Shown here piece by piece: positions 1 through 4,433 of a stretch of 5,118 bases of DNA. The DNA is from Actinomycetes bacterium (lineage in GTDB: Bacteria; Actinomycetota; Acidimicrobiia; Acidimicrobiales; Palsa-688): positions 1 through 5,118 of the forward strand of contig JAKACE010000177.1 of the NCBI GenBank assembly GCA_021821705.1, given 5' to 3'. The number at the start of each line of letters is the position of its first letter. Position 1 is the first letter of the stretch. The notes beneath the pieces were generated by a model. The model searched no databases. It was given only the letters and a program-made list of their open reading frames with translations, and was not told where the DNA came from. A program made the position numbers and the translations under genes.

Positions 1-220
1 GCAGCGGGGTTCCGACCCCTCGGATGGCCGGGCAGTGCTGGTGGCGCTGACCGACGAGGGGCGCGCCTACCGGTTGCGCCGGCGACGGGCTGGAGCCGAG
101 CGCTTTGCTCTGCTGATGGAGAAGCTGGCACCGCCCGAGCGCGATGCGCTGCTGGCAGCACGAGGCGCGCTGGAGCGCCTGAGCGCCCTGGCGGGACCAG
201 AGGGGGACGGGCGTGAATAG
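1..220 (+). CDS. MarR-family transcriptional regulator, C-terminal part (5' end outside window)
   Basis: The open frame enters at base 2 and gives 72 residues before TAG at 218-220. It begins QRGSDPSDGRAVLVALTDEG, which matches the wing of the MarR winged helix-turn-helix (pattern R-x-x-DPxDxR-x-x-x-V-x-LTxxG). A basic stretch (RLRRRR) and an amphipathic helix rich in Leu, Glu and Arg follow; in this family that helix packs into the dimer interface. The recognition helix and ligand-binding N-terminal half lie outside the window, so neither target nor ligand can be inferred. MarR proteins usually repress their own operon and an adjacent efflux or stress gene. No transporter follows here: the next genes are a doubtful 36-codon ORF overlapping its stop and then a universal stress protein 118 bp downstream. 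The family call is secure on the wing motif, and the specific role is unknown. Confidence 0.85.
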   Translation, partial: QRGSDPSDGRAVLVALTDEGRAYRLRRRRAGAERFALLMEKLAPPERDALLAARGALERLSALAGPEGDGRE

Positions 221-323
221 CGCCCTGGGCGGCGTGCCGGCGGTGAGCTCGGGCGGCCCGGCACCGGTCGGGCTCGGCAGCGGGACGCCAGAGGGCCGTC
301 ACGGCGTCGGCGCCTGTTCCTAG
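213..323 (+). CDS. Possible 36-aa small ORF overlapping the end of the MarR gene
   Basis: A GTG at 213 lies inside the last codons of the regulator gene and overlaps its stop by 8 nt, as translationally coupled genes often do. A purine-rich SD-like run (gaggggga) lies a few bases upstream. The frame reads 36 residues, starting VNSALGGVPAVSSGG, to TAG at 321-323, and nearly all its codons end in G or C. It is in the same frame as the stress-protein gene that starts 15 bp after its stop. I recognise no domain. The peptide is Gly/Ala/Ser/Pro-rich, and it could be the leftover 5' end of a lost gene, such as the transporter that often follows marR. Chance is a serious alternative, because any frame in DNA this rich in GC can look like this, and a terminator-like hairpin lies within it. 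Confidence 0.25.
   Translation: MNSALGGVPAVSSGGPAPVGLGSGTPEGRHGVGACS
234..264 (+). terminator. Stem-loop after the MarR gene, candidate terminator
   Basis: GTGCCGG at 234-240 pairs perfectly with CCGGCAC at 258-264, giving a 7-bp GC stem with a 17-nt loop, 14 bp beyond the regulator stop. No T-run follows, so it would be a weak or Rho-assisted terminator at best. In DNA this GC-rich, such stems also arise by chance. Confidence 0.25.
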
Positions 324-338
324 ACGACTGCGCCCCCC

Positions 339-848
339 ATGTCCATGCCCCGCCAACCCCAGCTCGGGCCACCCGAGAAGCCCCACCAGGCCTCCGACCG
401 GCTGGCCACCCCCACCATTCTTGTGGGTTTCGACGGGTCTGGGCCCTCGTGGGGCGCTCTCTCGTGGGCCTACGGGGAGGCTCGCAGGTCCGGCGGTCGC
501 ATTGTCGCGGCCTTCGTGTCCTCGAGCGCTGCTTCGAGCCTTCTCAGTGCGGCGGCGACGACGGCCGGGTTGCCGTACTGTGAGGACGTGGCACGGCAGG
601 CACTTGCCGACCAGGCCGACGGTCTCCGCCGGCAGGTGCAACGCGACGCCTGCGACCAGGGAATGGAAGTCGGGTTCGTCCAAGCCGAGGGCGACCCGGC
701 CACGGAGCTGGTCACGCTGGCCGAACGCCTCCGGGCTGACCTGTTGGTGGTGGGCAAGTCGAGCAAGTTCCTGCACCACTTGAGCGGCTCGGTCGCCAAA
801 CGCCTGAGCGGCGGCCGTCGGGGCACGGTCCTGGTCATAGTGCCGTGA
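339..848 (+). CDS. Universal stress protein (UspA family), single domain
   Basis: This 169-aa protein has one Usp domain at about residues 26-169. The first strand reads TILVGFDGS, with Asp32 where the family contacts adenine nucleotide. A later segment GDPATELVTLAERLRADLLVVG (about 118-139, with one strand, one helix and the next strand) matches the usual GDP-x-x-x-L...A-D-L-hydrophobic-V-G layout. The final part has GSVAKRL and ends in the strand TVLVIVP. Canonical ATP-binding members carry G-x2-G-x9-G-(S/T). Here the loop is GKSSKFLHHLSGS, with Ser in place of the second Gly and a loop two residues shorter, so nucleotide binding is uncertain. The first 25 residues are Pro/Gln-rich and probably disordered. 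ATG at 339 has no convincing SD; ATG at 345 is an alternative, and a TAG at 321-323 excludes anything further upstream. Family members aid survival under starvation, hypoxia or other stress. The next gene converges on it with 36 bp between the stops, where I see only a weak 5-bp stem (849-853 with 864-868). Confidence 0.92.
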   Translation: MSMPRQPQLGPPEKPHQASDRLATPTILVGFDGSGPSWGALSWAYGEARRSGGRIVAAFVSSSAASSLLSAAATTAGLPYCEDVARQALADQADGLRRQVQRDACDQGMEVGFVQAEGDPATELVTLAERLRADLLVVGKSSKFLHHLSGSVAKRLSGGRRGTVLVIVP

Positions 849-884
849 CCCGGTTGTGGCTTGCCGGGCCGCAGTACCGGAGCT

Positions 885-1517
885 TCAGGCGGCTCCACCA
901 CCGTCCAGCCAGTAACCCACCTGCGGGTAGTCGACTGTGACCTCGTCGACGAAGGCGTACTGCACACCTGCTCGTACCCAGGCGTCGACCAGGAAGCCGT
1001 CAAGGGCATAGCGCAGCTCCGGCGGCGCGGGGTGAGGGTCCCAGGTGGCGACGGTCGTCAGCAACTCGGCGCGGTGCACGAACATCGACGCGTCAATGCG
1101 CTCGATGACATGGCCTGGGTAGAGCACCCCGTCACCCAGCACCCGACCATCCGGGTAGGCGAGCTTGGCATAGGCGAACCCTGCCCCGGGATTGGCTTCG
1201 AGTGCGCTGATAAGTACTTCCAGATGCCGTGGCCTCCAGGTGTTGTCGTCGTCGAGGTAGGCAATGAAGGGCGATGTGGCAAGCAGCCCGCCGAGGACGC
1301 GGTTCCAGTGGCCGGGCGTGGGGTGTGGTTTGCCAAGGGGGACTACGCGGGTCTGAGGCGCGTTTGCCAGCGCAGTGGCGATGCCGGGGTCGTCGGTGTT
1401 CGGGATTACCAGGTGTTCGAAGTCACGGAAGGTCTGCGCCTGCACTGAAGCTACCGCTTGGAGCAGTTTTTCGCGCCGACGAGCAAGTGTCGGGGTAATG
1501 ATGGTGACGCGGCTCAT
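885..1517 (-). CDS. Family 2 (GT-A fold) glycosyltransferase
   Basis: This 210-aa protein should transfer a sugar from a nucleotide-sugar donor to a cell-envelope, glycan or lipid acceptor on the cytoplasmic side. The N-terminus VTIITPTLARRREKLLQAV, followed by SVQAQTFRDFEHLVI, is the classic GT2 nucleotide-binding opening. YLDDDNTW (residues 87-94) carries the DxD metal and diphosphate site (Asp89-Asp91). DASMFVHRAEL (142-152) fits the acceptor-loop region, and LDGFLVDAW (172-180) supplies the acidic position that acts as catalytic base in this family. There is no transmembrane segment, so it is a soluble or peripheral enzyme, and its length is near the minimum for a complete GT-A domain. 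The start is well supported: GAGGAG at 1520-1525 (minus strand) lies 2 nt before ATG, although that spacing is short. It stands alone with no sugar-nucleotide or polysaccharide genes nearby, so donor and acceptor cannot be predicted. Confidence 0.9.
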   Translation of the reverse strand: MSRVTIITPTLARRREKLLQAVASVQAQTFRDFEHLVIPNTDDPGIATALANAPQTRVVPLGKPHPTPGHWNRVLGGLLATSPFIAYLDDDNTWRPRHLEVLISALEANPGAGFAYAKLAYPDGRVLGDGVLYPGHVIERIDASMFVHRAELLTTVATWDPHPAPPELRYALDGFLVDAWVRAGVQYAFVDEVTVDYPQVGYWLDGGGAA

Positions 1518-1898
1518 AGCTCCTCGTTAGGCTTGGGTTCGGCCAGCAAATGGTCGGTTGTGCCCGCTGGCACGGGCGAGCTTCATGTGTCTGGGCCACC
1601 GAGCCGGGACCGGGCTGACCACGACTTCCATGATCGGCGCCTCTTGCTGTGTCCTTAGGTCGGAAGCGACAGTTCCGGCGCTCGGCGCTGTAAGACCAAA
1701 CCGCCGTGACCTCGAGCGCGACCCCTATCGACACCGCGGCGAGGCTTTTCAGGGCCATGGCGCCAGGAGAAATGAAACGAAGCTGGAACGATCAGCCCTT
1801 CACCGGGCAAACCCTGGTCCGCCTCGGCACGGCGACTTCCGCCGGTCGCGGCCGGGCTTGCCGTGCTCCGAAGAGGGCCAAGGTTCCTCGATGCAGTG
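1518..1898. other. 381-bp intergenic stretch without a convincing gene
   Basis: This stretch lies between the stop of the Thr-rich protein gene and the start of the glycosyltransferase gene, and should hold the latter's promoter. The frames here have mixed third-position use and no recognisable domain. I found no clear -35/-10 pair for the leftward gene. What can be seen is the SD next to 1517, a short stem (GCCCG 1562-1566 with CGGGC 1573-1577) and a larger stem-loop at 1827-1866, listed separately. A plus-strand SD-like AGGAG (1765-1769) precedes ATG at 1772, opening a 57-codon frame that ends at 1945. Its codon use is mediocre, and it runs into the 3' end of the opposing gene. No tRNA-like arms or T-loop consensus were seen. 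Confidence 0.5.
1827..1866 (-). terminator. Stem-loop downstream of the Thr-rich protein gene, candidate terminator
   Basis: GCACGGC at 1827-1833 pairs perfectly with GCCGTGC at 1860-1866, and a nested CCGG/CCGG stem (1842-1845 with 1852-1855) lies in the loop. It begins about 33 nt past the stop of the leftward Thr-rich gene. It lacks a U-run, so if it ends transcription it would do so as a GC-only or Rho-assisted site. Confidence 0.3.
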
Positions 1899-3107
1899 CT
1901 AGCCACCGTGGTGGTGGTGAGGGGGCCCGTCCGGAGCCGTCGTAGAGGTCGTCGTCCCTGGGGTCGTGACCGTGGTCAACGAGGTCGTCGTCAGCCCAGG
2001 GATGGTGATGGTCGTGGTGGTGCTCGGGCGCGACGTGGTGGTGGTGGTGCTCGGGCGCGACGTGGTGGTGGTGGTGCTCGGGCGCGACGTGGTGGTGGTG
2101 GTGCTCGGGCGCGACGTGGTCGTGGTGGTGCGCTGGCGCGACGTGGTCGTGGTGCCGCGCTGGCGCGACGTGGTCGTGGTGGTGCTCGGGCGCGACGTGG
2201 TCGTGGTGGTGCTCGGGCGCGACGTGGTCGTGGTGCCGCGCTGGCGCGACGTGGTCGTGGTGGTCGTGGTGCCGGGCGGGGTACTGCCCGTGGGCGCCGG
2301 CCCGGTGGTGGGCACCGTGGGCAGCTGGTTCGACGGAGCGGTCGTGCCCGTGCTGCTCACTGGGGCGGTGGTCGTCGGTGCTGTGGGCGCCCGGTGGGTG
2401 CGCCCCCTGTGCGAGCGGCGCGTTGTACCCGTGGCCGGGGGCCGCCGCCGCGTGGTAGTGGCCGTGCCTGGCGAGGTGGTGCTGGTCCTGGGGTTGGCCG
2501 GCGCCACACTCGACGCTGGGTGCCCGCTTCGGCGGCTGTGAGCCGGGAGCGACCCTTTCGCCCTGAGCCGCCCCGTCGAGCGGGACTTACCGGGCGTTGG
2601 CGGGCCGGCGTGGCGCGCCGCGGCCCTGCGGCGGTGGGCGGTGGTGGACGCGCCGAGGTTGGCAACGTCACCGGCTGCCCGGGTGGACGCGGTGGTCGAG
2701 GGGGCGCCGGGCCGGGTTGGGAAAGTGGCAGCGGACCTCCCCCGTGTCACCGGGTGCCCGTACTTGGCTGTGAACGGGGCAGTGGTGACGCCGGTGGTCC
2801 GCCTGGCCTTCCTGGCGCCTTGGTACCGGGTCTTAGCTGCGGTCCCGGCTGCCCTCTTAGCCGGGCCGGAAGCTGAGCGGGGCGCCGAAGCGTGGTGCAG
2901 GAAGGGCTCGAGGACGGCCTTGTGCGCTACCGAGGCCGGGCTCCTGGTGGCATTTGCTCCGGCCAGGTCCGGTCGACGGGGCCCGGAGTGGGACATGTCG
3001 GCAAGTGCGAAGGCCGCAAAACCGGCGACGACGCCGACGGCGGCGAGGAACAGGGCGGCGCGTTCCAGGGACCGGCCAGTGAGCCTCACGACGTTAGCCA
3101 TACCCAT
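1899..3107 (-). CDS. Secreted or membrane-anchored Thr/Pro/Arg-rich low-complexity protein
   Basis: This is a 402-aa protein with no recognised enzyme domain. Residues 11-36 look like a signal peptide or anchor: basic start (GRSLER), hydrophobic core (ALFLAAVGVVAGFAAFALA) and an Ala-Leu-Ala signal-peptidase-like site before Asp37. Residues 40-240 are low complexity, rich in Arg, Ala, Ser, Pro and His and strongly cationic. Residues 205-280 become Thr/Pro-rich, and about 287-365 hold nine copies of a nine-residue SR-[PQ]-[SR]-[TG]-TTTT unit. The tail is Thr-rich and ends in four His and two Gly. Thr/Pro-rich exported segments often act as extended wall-spanning linkers or O-glycosylation targets, and that role is inferred here. 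The start may be ATG 3107 or ATG 3101; neither has a good SD. It lies 125 bp downstream of the cupin gene on the same strand. The main alternative is that part of the frame is spurious, since plus-strand frames are also open (for example 2641-3174). The continuous 402 codons and the signal sequence favour this strand. Confidence 0.6.
   Translation of the reverse strand: MGMANVVRLTGRSLERAALFLAAVGVVAGFAAFALADMSHSGPRRPDLAGANATRSPASVAHKAVLEPFLHHASAPRSASGPAKRAAGTAAKTRYQGARKARRTTGVTTAPFTAKYGHPVTRGRSAATFPTRPGAPSTTASTRAAGDVANLGASTTAHRRRAAARHAGPPTPGKSRSTGRLRAKGSLPAHSRRSGHPASSVAPANPRTSTTSPGTATTTRRRPPATGTTRRSHRGRTHRAPTAPTTTAPVSSTGTTAPSNQLPTVPTTGPAPTGSTPPGTTTTTTTSRQRGTTTTSRPSTTTTTSRPSTTTTTSRQRGTTTTSRQRTTTTTSRPSTTTTTSRPSTTTTTSRPSTTTTTSRPSTTTTITIPGLTTTSLTTVTTPGTTTSTTAPDGPPHHHHGG
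2010..2264. repeat. 27-bp in-frame tandem repeat array
   Basis: The heptamer GCGCGAC recurs at 2028, 2055, 2082, 2109, 2136, 2163, 2190, 2217 and 2244, exactly 27 bp apart each time. There are eight full units with a partial unit on each side (2010-2027 and 2244-2264). Each unit is GCGCGACGTGGT, then a GTG/GTC-rich stretch, then a variable end (CTCGG or CGCTG). Units 1-3 are identical, units 6 and 7 are identical, and units 5 and 8 are identical. Unit 4 looks like a hybrid of the two end types. The period of nine codons keeps the leftward reading frame and encodes the Thr-rich repeats. The plus strand is strongly G/T-rich and the minus strand C/A-rich throughout. Confidence 0.97.
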
Positions 3108-3153
3108 GCGTGGTTGTGCGCCAACGCAAGGCCCAGAGGAAGGTAGCCTCCGA

Positions 3154-3183
3154 CGCTTAGCGCGACATGCCTAACGCTGAGCG
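3154..3183. promoter_or_regulatory. Two CGCTNAGCG palindromes 21 bp apart, candidate operator
   Basis: CGCTTAGCG (3154-3162) and CGCTGAGCG (3175-3183) are each 9-bp palindromes. They also form a direct repeat (ACGCT-N-AGCG), and their 21-bp spacing puts both on the same face of the helix. They lie about 47-76 bp upstream of the start of the leftward Thr-rich protein gene, in the 125-bp gap after the cupin gene, where a regulator would be expected to bind. I cannot name the regulator, and the promoter elements there are unclear (a TACCTT-like -10 on the minus strand is the only hint). Confidence 0.3.
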
Positions 3184-3232
3184 AGGTGGCTCTGAGGTTC
3201 GTCAGCGCCGGGGCCGAGCCCAGCGCCCGGGG

Positions 3233-3739
3233 TTACGTCCGCGTAACCGGGGTCATGCCGAAGCGGGCCATCAAAGCCCGCTCCTCCTGCCCGCTGGGGG
3301 GTTCGCTACCTGACCACAGCTCGTGGAGGCCGGCGAAGTAGGCGTCCATGGCGGGTGCATGCACGACGATGAGCCTCGCCGGCAGGCCGGAGGTGTTGCC
3401 GAAGGTGTGGGCCACCCCACGGGGCACCAGCACCGAGCTGCCCGGACCGAGCTGGAACGTCTTGTCCTCGACGCTGACGCTGACCGTACCCTCGAGTACG
3501 AAGTAGGCCTCGCTGCAATTGGTGTGGCGGTGGGCCGGGGGCCGGCGTCCCTGCGCCGGCAGGGTGCGCTCCATCAGCGACAGGTCGCCGCCGTCCATCG
3601 AGGCGACCGCCTTGAACCACATGTGGCTGCCGCGGGCCACGTAGTGCTCGTAGCCCTCGCCAGGGCCGAGTGGCCGTGGAGGCGGGGGTGGAGGCGGGCT
3701 ATCGCTCACGCCAACATCTTGCAGCAGAGAGCCGGTCAT
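3233..3739 (-). CDS. Single-domain cupin (Cupin_2) metal-binding protein
   Basis: This 168-aa protein has one conserved cupin barrel at about residues 55-130. Motif 1 is complete: HRHTNCSEAYFVLEG gives His70, His72, Glu77 and Gly84 in the G(x5)HxH(x3,4)E(x6)G arrangement. Motif 2 is also complete: GSSVLVPRGVAHTFGN gives Gly100, Pro106, His111 and Asn115. His70, His72, Glu77 and His111 should bind one divalent metal such as Fe, Mn, Ni or Zn. Small cupins of this type include dioxygenases, isomerases and sugar- or small-molecule-binding proteins, and the substrate cannot be read from sequence. Residues 15-21 are seven consecutive prolines, encoded by two near-identical 12-bp G-rich units on the plus strand (3676-3698). 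The C-terminus (about 131-168) is an extra helical segment with Trp142 and ends near FGMTPV. ATG at 3739 is preceded by GGGGTG 3 nt upstream. It is divergent from dtd across 50 bp, with a shared inverted repeat in between. No signal peptide is seen, so it is probably cytoplasmic. Confidence 0.9.
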   Translation of the reverse strand: MTGSLLQDVGVSDSPPPPPPPRPLGPGEGYEHYVARGSHMWFKAVASMDGGDLSLMERTLPAQGRRPPAHRHTNCSEAYFVLEGTVSVSVEDKTFQLGPGSSVLVPRGVAHTFGNTSGLPARLIVVHAPAMDAYFAGLHELWSGSEPPSGQEERALMARFGMTPVTRT

Positions 3740-3760
3740 TGCACCCCGTTCGGCCTATCC

Positions 3761-3788
3761 CCTGGCGTCTGTGAGTACCATCGCCAGG
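3761..3788. promoter_or_regulatory. Inverted repeat in the 50-bp cupin/dtd divergent spacer
   Basis: CCTGGCG (3761-3767) and CGCCAGG (3782-3788) form a perfect 7-bp inverted repeat with a 14-bp centre. It takes up more than half of the spacer between two divergent starts (3739 and 3790), and its right arm ends one base before the dtd GTG. It could be an operator serving both genes. If dtd is transcribed with a leader, it could instead be an mRNA hairpin that covers the weak SD. A TACCAT at 3776-3781 lies where a -10 box for a leaderless dtd transcript would be, but no matching -35 is visible. Confidence 0.35.
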
Positions 3789-3789
3789 T

Positions 3790-4227
3790 GTGCGGGCTCT
3801 CCTGCAACGGGTGTCCGCAGCATCGGTGAGCGTAGACGGGGAGCTGGTCGGTGCCATCGGGCCAGGCTGGTGCGCCTTGGTCGGGGTGGGCACGGGTGAT
3901 GCTGCCCCAGCCGCCGACCGTCTGGCCGAGCGCATCTGGCACCTGAGAGCCTTCGCCGACGATAGGGGCAACATGAACCTTTCCGCCGCCGAGCTGGGCC
4001 TGGAGGTGCTCGTGGTGCCCCAGTTCACCCTCTATGCCGACACCAGCCGCGGCCGGCGGCCGTCTTTGGCTGGTGCGGCCGCCGGCGACGTGGCCCAGGC
4101 CCTGGTGGACCGGGTGGCGCAGAGGCTGACCGAGATGGGTGCGCCGGTGGCCACCGGCCGCTTCGGCGCCCACATGCGCGTCGCTCTTGTCAACGACGGT
4201 CCGGTCACGCTGATGCTCGAGACCTGA
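3790..4227 (+). CDS. dtd: D-aminoacyl-tRNA deacylase
   Basis: This cytoplasmic homodimeric proofreading enzyme hydrolyses D-amino acids, and glycine mischarged on tRNA-Ala, from tRNA, so that they do not reach the ribosome. The 145 residues equal the E. coli family length and align without gaps of note from MRALLQRVSAASVSVDGE to the end. NDGPVT (135-140) holds the Gly137-cisPro138 pair that inserts into the partner's active site and gives chiral selectivity. The other signature, normally SQFTL, reads PQFTL (77-81), keeping Gln78 and the catalytic-site Thr80 but replacing the first Ser with Pro. FADDRGNMNL (55-64) and RGRRPS (87-92) are other conserved blocks. GTG at 3790 gives the canonical N-terminus. 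Its SD is poor (AGG abutting the start), which suggests leaderless or weak initiation. It is divergent from a cupin gene and is followed after 206 bp by a separately promoted membrane protein gene. In many genomes dtd sits next to rel; that gene is not in view here. Confidence 0.97.
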   Translation: MRALLQRVSAASVSVDGELVGAIGPGWCALVGVGTGDAAPAADRLAERIWHLRAFADDRGNMNLSAAELGLEVLVVPQFTLYADTSRGRRPSLAGAAAGDVAQALVDRVAQRLTEMGAPVATGRFGAHMRVALVNDGPVTLMLET

Positions 4228-4303
4228 GCAGGCGCGCCGCCGGAGGTGGTGCCCGGGCGGGCGCAGCACCCCTCTGGCGCCGACCCGTGGGCCGTGTGCC
4301 CGC

Positions 4304-4340
4304 TGGCGCGGAGCCGTCGCGCCACGTTGCGCCAAACGTG
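4304..4340 (+). terminator. Two adjoining stem-loops downstream of dtd
   Basis: TGGCGCG (4304-4310) pairs with CGCGCCA (4318-4324) around a 7-nt loop. CACGTT (4323-4328) pairs with AACGTG (4335-4340) around a 6-nt loop. The two stems share bases 4323-4324, so they are mutually exclusive at the junction. They lie 77-113 bp past the dtd stop and just upstream of the next promoter, a plausible place for a terminator or for a regulator site (CACGTT-N6-AACGTG). No T-run follows. Confidence 0.25.
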
Positions 4341-4353
4341 CCGAACGCGGCCC

Positions 4354-4383
4354 TTTTCCGTGCGGCGCTTGACGGGCGGAAAA
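4354..4383. promoter_or_regulatory. Inverted repeat flanking the -35 box, candidate operator
   Basis: TTTTCCG (4354-4360) and CGGAAAA (4377-4383) are perfect 7-bp inverted half-sites. Their 23-bp repeat spacing is about two helical turns. The -35 hexamer TTGACG (4369-4374) lies between them, and the right half-site falls within the promoter spacer. A dimeric protein bound here would block RNA polymerase. The A/T runs stand out from the GC-rich surroundings. The regulator is unknown. Confidence 0.4.
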
Positions 4384-4397
4384 TGGCGGGCTAATTT
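4369..4397 (+). promoter_or_regulatory. SigA-type promoter for the two-helix membrane protein gene
   Basis: TTGACG (4369-4374) and TAATTT (4392-4397) are separated by exactly 17 bp, close to the vegetative consensus and the clearest promoter in the window. Transcription would start near 4404, giving a leader of about 30 nt before GTG 4434 that contains the SD at 4421-4425. Confidence 0.65.
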
Positions 4398-4420
4398 GCC
4401 TGCAACCAAGTCATCCGTTT

Positions 4421-4425
4421 AGGAG
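4421..4425 (+). promoter_or_regulatory. Ribosome binding site for the upstream start (GTG 4434)
   Basis: AGGAG ends 8 nt before GTG at 4434, which is ideal spacing. It lies within the leader predicted from the promoter at 4369-4397 and supports the longer form of the protein. Confidence 0.65.
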
Positions 4426-4433
4426 ACCTGCAG

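Noticed and set aside
849..868. Hairpin CCCGG/CCGGG between the convergent Usp and glycosyltransferase genes
   Set aside because: Only 5 bp with a 10-nt loop and no T-run; too weak to call a terminator in DNA this rich in GC.
861..1448. Plus-strand 195-codon frame across the glycosyltransferase gene
   Set aside because: It is a shadow of a clearly recognisable GT2 gene on the other strand, with no domain of its own.
2010..2264. CRISPR array
   Set aside because: The repeats are directly adjacent with no unique spacers, in a 27-bp period that preserves a reading frame.
1863..2876. Plus-strand 337-codon Arg/Gly-repeat frame and the poly-Val frame 1966-2541
   Set aside because: Both are readings of the 27-bp repeat and its GC-rich flanks in other frames. 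The compositions (RGGG and VVVV runs) are implausible, and neither has a start context.
2641..3174. Plus-strand 177-codon frame opposite the N-terminal half of the Thr-rich gene
   Set aside because: It has G-rich first codon positions and looks fairly globular, but it shares its third-position bases with the minus-strand gene, which makes such shadow frames expected. It has no good SD and no recognised domain, and it is antisense to the signal peptide of the longer minus-strand ORF. It remains the main rival to that call.
3209..3230. GC-rich inverted segments just after the cupin stop
   Set aside because: Several short alternative pairings (CCGGG/CCCGG, GGGC/GCCC) exist, but no single stable stem or U-run stands out.
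3736..4335. Minus-strand 199-codon frame opposite dtd
   Set aside because: dtd on the plus strand is unmistakable by length and motifs; the antisense frame is Arg/His/Gly noise.
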